The position numbers were made by a program, and so were the translations under genes. A model generated the notes under the pieces. It was given only the letters and a program-made list of their open reading frames with translations, had not been told where the DNA came from and did no database searches. Shown piece by piece: positions 4,791 through 6,155 of a stretch of DNA of 6,155 nucleotides; position 1 is the first letter of the stretch, and each line of letters begins with the position of its first letter. Source of the stretch: a bacterium (lineage in GTDB: Bacteria; Actinomycetota; Thermoleophilia; Solirubrobacterales; 70-9); assembly GCA_002919115.1 (NCBI GenBank), contig PKER01000048.1, forward strand, positions 1 to 6,155, given 5' to 3'.

Positions 4791-6155
4791 ATGCTAGCGC
4801 TCATCGGGTGCGCGGTCGTGGCTCCGCAAGGGGCGTCCGCCCAGGATCCCGCCCCGGCCGGGCAGCGGGTCTTCGTGATCGTCATGCCTGACGGCATCGA
4901 TCTCGCGACGGTCGCGTCCATTCCCGACGCCGCGGTCGCGCTGATGAGCGGCGGGATCGGGAGCGTGCCCGCCTCCCAGACCTACCTGGACATCTCGCAG
5001 GGAGCGCGCACCAACAGGTCGGTCTACCCGGAGGACGTGCCGCTCGTGCTGGTCAACCCGGTGAAGGGCGTGCCGCGCGCGAAGTGGCGCATCGTCACGC
5101 GGCGCGCGCGCGAGGCGCCGGCGCAGATCGTGCCCGGGCTGCTGGGCTCGGCGCTCCAGGACGCCGGCGTGCCGACCCGCGCCCTGCCCGAGGCGGGCAA
5201 CGCCGGGATCATCGCCGTCAACCGGGAGGGCGAGCTGCGCTTCAACCCCTGCCGCAAGTGCCCGGGGCTCACCGTCGGCGCCGCGCGCCTCGCCACGGTC
5301 GTCGAGCTGGCGTTCGACCTGCGCCCCGGCGACCTGTTGATCGCCTTCGAGCGCCCGCCCGCCAACCGCCGCGACCAGCTCGCGCTGGCGATCGTCGGCC
5401 TCGGGAAGGGCGTCCTGCACTCCGACTCGACGCGCCGCGACGGCTACGTGCTGTCCACCGATCTCGCGCCGACGATCCTCGACCACCTGGGCATCGAGAT
5501 CCCCGGCGAGATCGGGGGCAGGCCCCTGCGCGTCAACCCCGACGGCGACCTGGCCGCGGTGCACGAGCTGGAAGAGCGGATGGGCGCGGTCGGCGAGCGC
5601 CGCCGCTCCGCCGTGGGCACGAACCTCCTGATCTGGCTCGGCGCGGTCGCGCTCGCCGGGCTCGTCTTCCGGCGCCGCGGCCTGCGGTTCGCCCTCCCGC
5701 TGCTCGCCGTGACCTGCGCGTACCTGCCCACCGTGCTCCTCCTGACCGCGGCGCTGCGGCCCTCCGCCGCCGGCGAGCAGATCATCGCGGGCGCGCTCTC
5801 GCCCGCGCTCGCGCTCGTCACGCTGCTATTGCTGCGGGGCTGGGGGGCGCTCGCCTTCGCCGCGTGCCTCGCGGTCGCGGCGCACGCCGTGGACGTGGTC
5901 GCCGGCTCGCCGCTCACGAGCCTCTCGCTCATGGGCCCGAACCCCGCGCTCGGGGTCCGCTTCTTCGGCATCGGCAACGAGCTCGAGTCGGCGCTCGCGG
6001 CGCTGCTCATGGTGGGCGTGGGCGCGGGCCTGGCCGCGTGGTGGCCGAGTGCGAGCGGCGCGCAGGCTGCGATGGTCTTCGGGGTGGCGGCGCTCCTCGG
6101 CGTGGCCGCCTTCGCCCCCGGGCGCTTCGGCGCCGACGTCGGCGCGGCGATCGTG
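4791..6155 (+). CDS. Exported alkaline-phosphatase-like ectodomain fused to a multi-pass membrane domain, function unknown (3' end outside window)
   Basis: The frame is open from 4791 to the window edge (455 codons seen). A hydrophobic stretch MLALIGCAVVAPQGASA looks like a signal peptide. An in-frame GTG at 4755 would add NFAKVRSLTAT, giving the usual positive n-region, so the start is uncertain. The ectodomain (about 20-270) has VFVIVMPDG near 28-35, resembling the first metal-site strand of alkaline-phosphatase-superfamily proteins. It also has CRKC (C154/C157) and GYVLSTDLAPTILDHLGI (218-235), which resembles a motif near the end of such domains. Other metal ligands are not obvious, so it may be degenerate. 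At least five or six membrane segments follow (about 278-294, 301-319, 331-350, 351-370, 400-418, 425-441). They are interrupted by GPNPALGVRFFGIGNE (382-397) and then GRFGADVGAA (444-453). I recall similar RYYGIGNE/GANVGG membrane proteins in Firmicutes and actinobacteria, but know of no assigned function. It runs divergently from chdC. Confidence 0.8.
   Translation, partial: MLALIGCAVVAPQGASAQDPAPAGQRVFVIVMPDGIDLATVASIPDAAVALMSGGIGSVPASQTYLDISQGARTNRSVYPEDVPLVLVNPVKGVPRAKWRIVTRRAREAPAQIVPGLLGSALQDAGVPTRALPEAGNAGIIAVNREGELRFNPCRKCPGLTVGAARLATVVELAFDLRPGDLLIAFERPPANRRDQLALAIVGLGKGVLHSDSTRRDGYVLSTDLAPTILDHLGIEIPGEIGGRPLRVNPDGDLAAVHELEERMGAVGERRRSAVGTNLLIWLGAVALAGLVFRRRGLRFALPLLAVTCAYLPTVLLLTAALRPSAAGEQIIAGALSPALALVTLLLLRGWGALAFAACLAVAAHAVDVVAGSPLTSLSLMGPNPALGVRFFGIGNELESALAALLMVGVGAGLAAWWPSASGAQAAMVFGVAALLGVAAFAPGRFGADVGAAIV

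Noticed and set aside
4794..6010. Leftward open frames opposite the membrane protein gene
   Set aside because: The + strand frame carries a signal-like start, membrane segments and recognisable motifs. The opposite frames are low-complexity Arg/Gly/Asp sequence.

Overview
The window is very GC-rich and densely coding. The gene set suggests a high-GC actinobacterium, possibly of the Thermoleophilia/Solirubrobacterales type. The reasons are a mycobacterial-type FprA, an actinobacterial-style heme-synthesis peroxidase, and a secreted-type protein with a cysteine-bracketed Lys/Ala tail that I associate with that group. The taxon is inferred from gene content only. Ribosome binding sites are weak or absent before most starts.

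Left end (1-864, + strand): the last 99 codons of an ABC-F type ATPase come first. They are followed after 32 bases by what looks like the rear half of a choice-of-anchor J surface protein. That second gene has no signal peptide and lacks the front half of its domain, so it is probably a remnant. Its stop lies 3 bases from the stop of the convergent gene that follows.

Centre (868 to about 4783, - strand; transcription runs right to left): the order is chdC/hemQ (coproheme decarboxylase family), fprA (ferredoxin-NADP+ reductase), bolA, a CGFS monothiol glutaredoxin, and a TesB-like acyl-CoA thioesterase. The first four share an iron theme: final heme synthesis, electron supply through ferredoxin, and BolA-glutaredoxin Fe-S handling. 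This looks like an iron/heme/Fe-S neighbourhood, with the thioesterase a likely passenger. Between fprA and bolA sits a striking 104-base element: two tandem 43-base hairpins that share an identical 11-bp stem, arranged so that the whole element is also one large palindrome with 20-bp perfect ends.

Right end (about 4791-6155, + strand): a long gene, open at the window edge, runs divergently from chdC. It encodes an exported, alkaline-phosphatase-like ectodomain with a CxxC motif, followed by a multi-pass membrane region carrying RFFGIGNE and GADVG motifs. I know of no assigned function for this architecture. It is the best candidate here for an uncharacterised protein. The two divergent genes have essentially no intergenic DNA between them and may overlap at their 5' ends.
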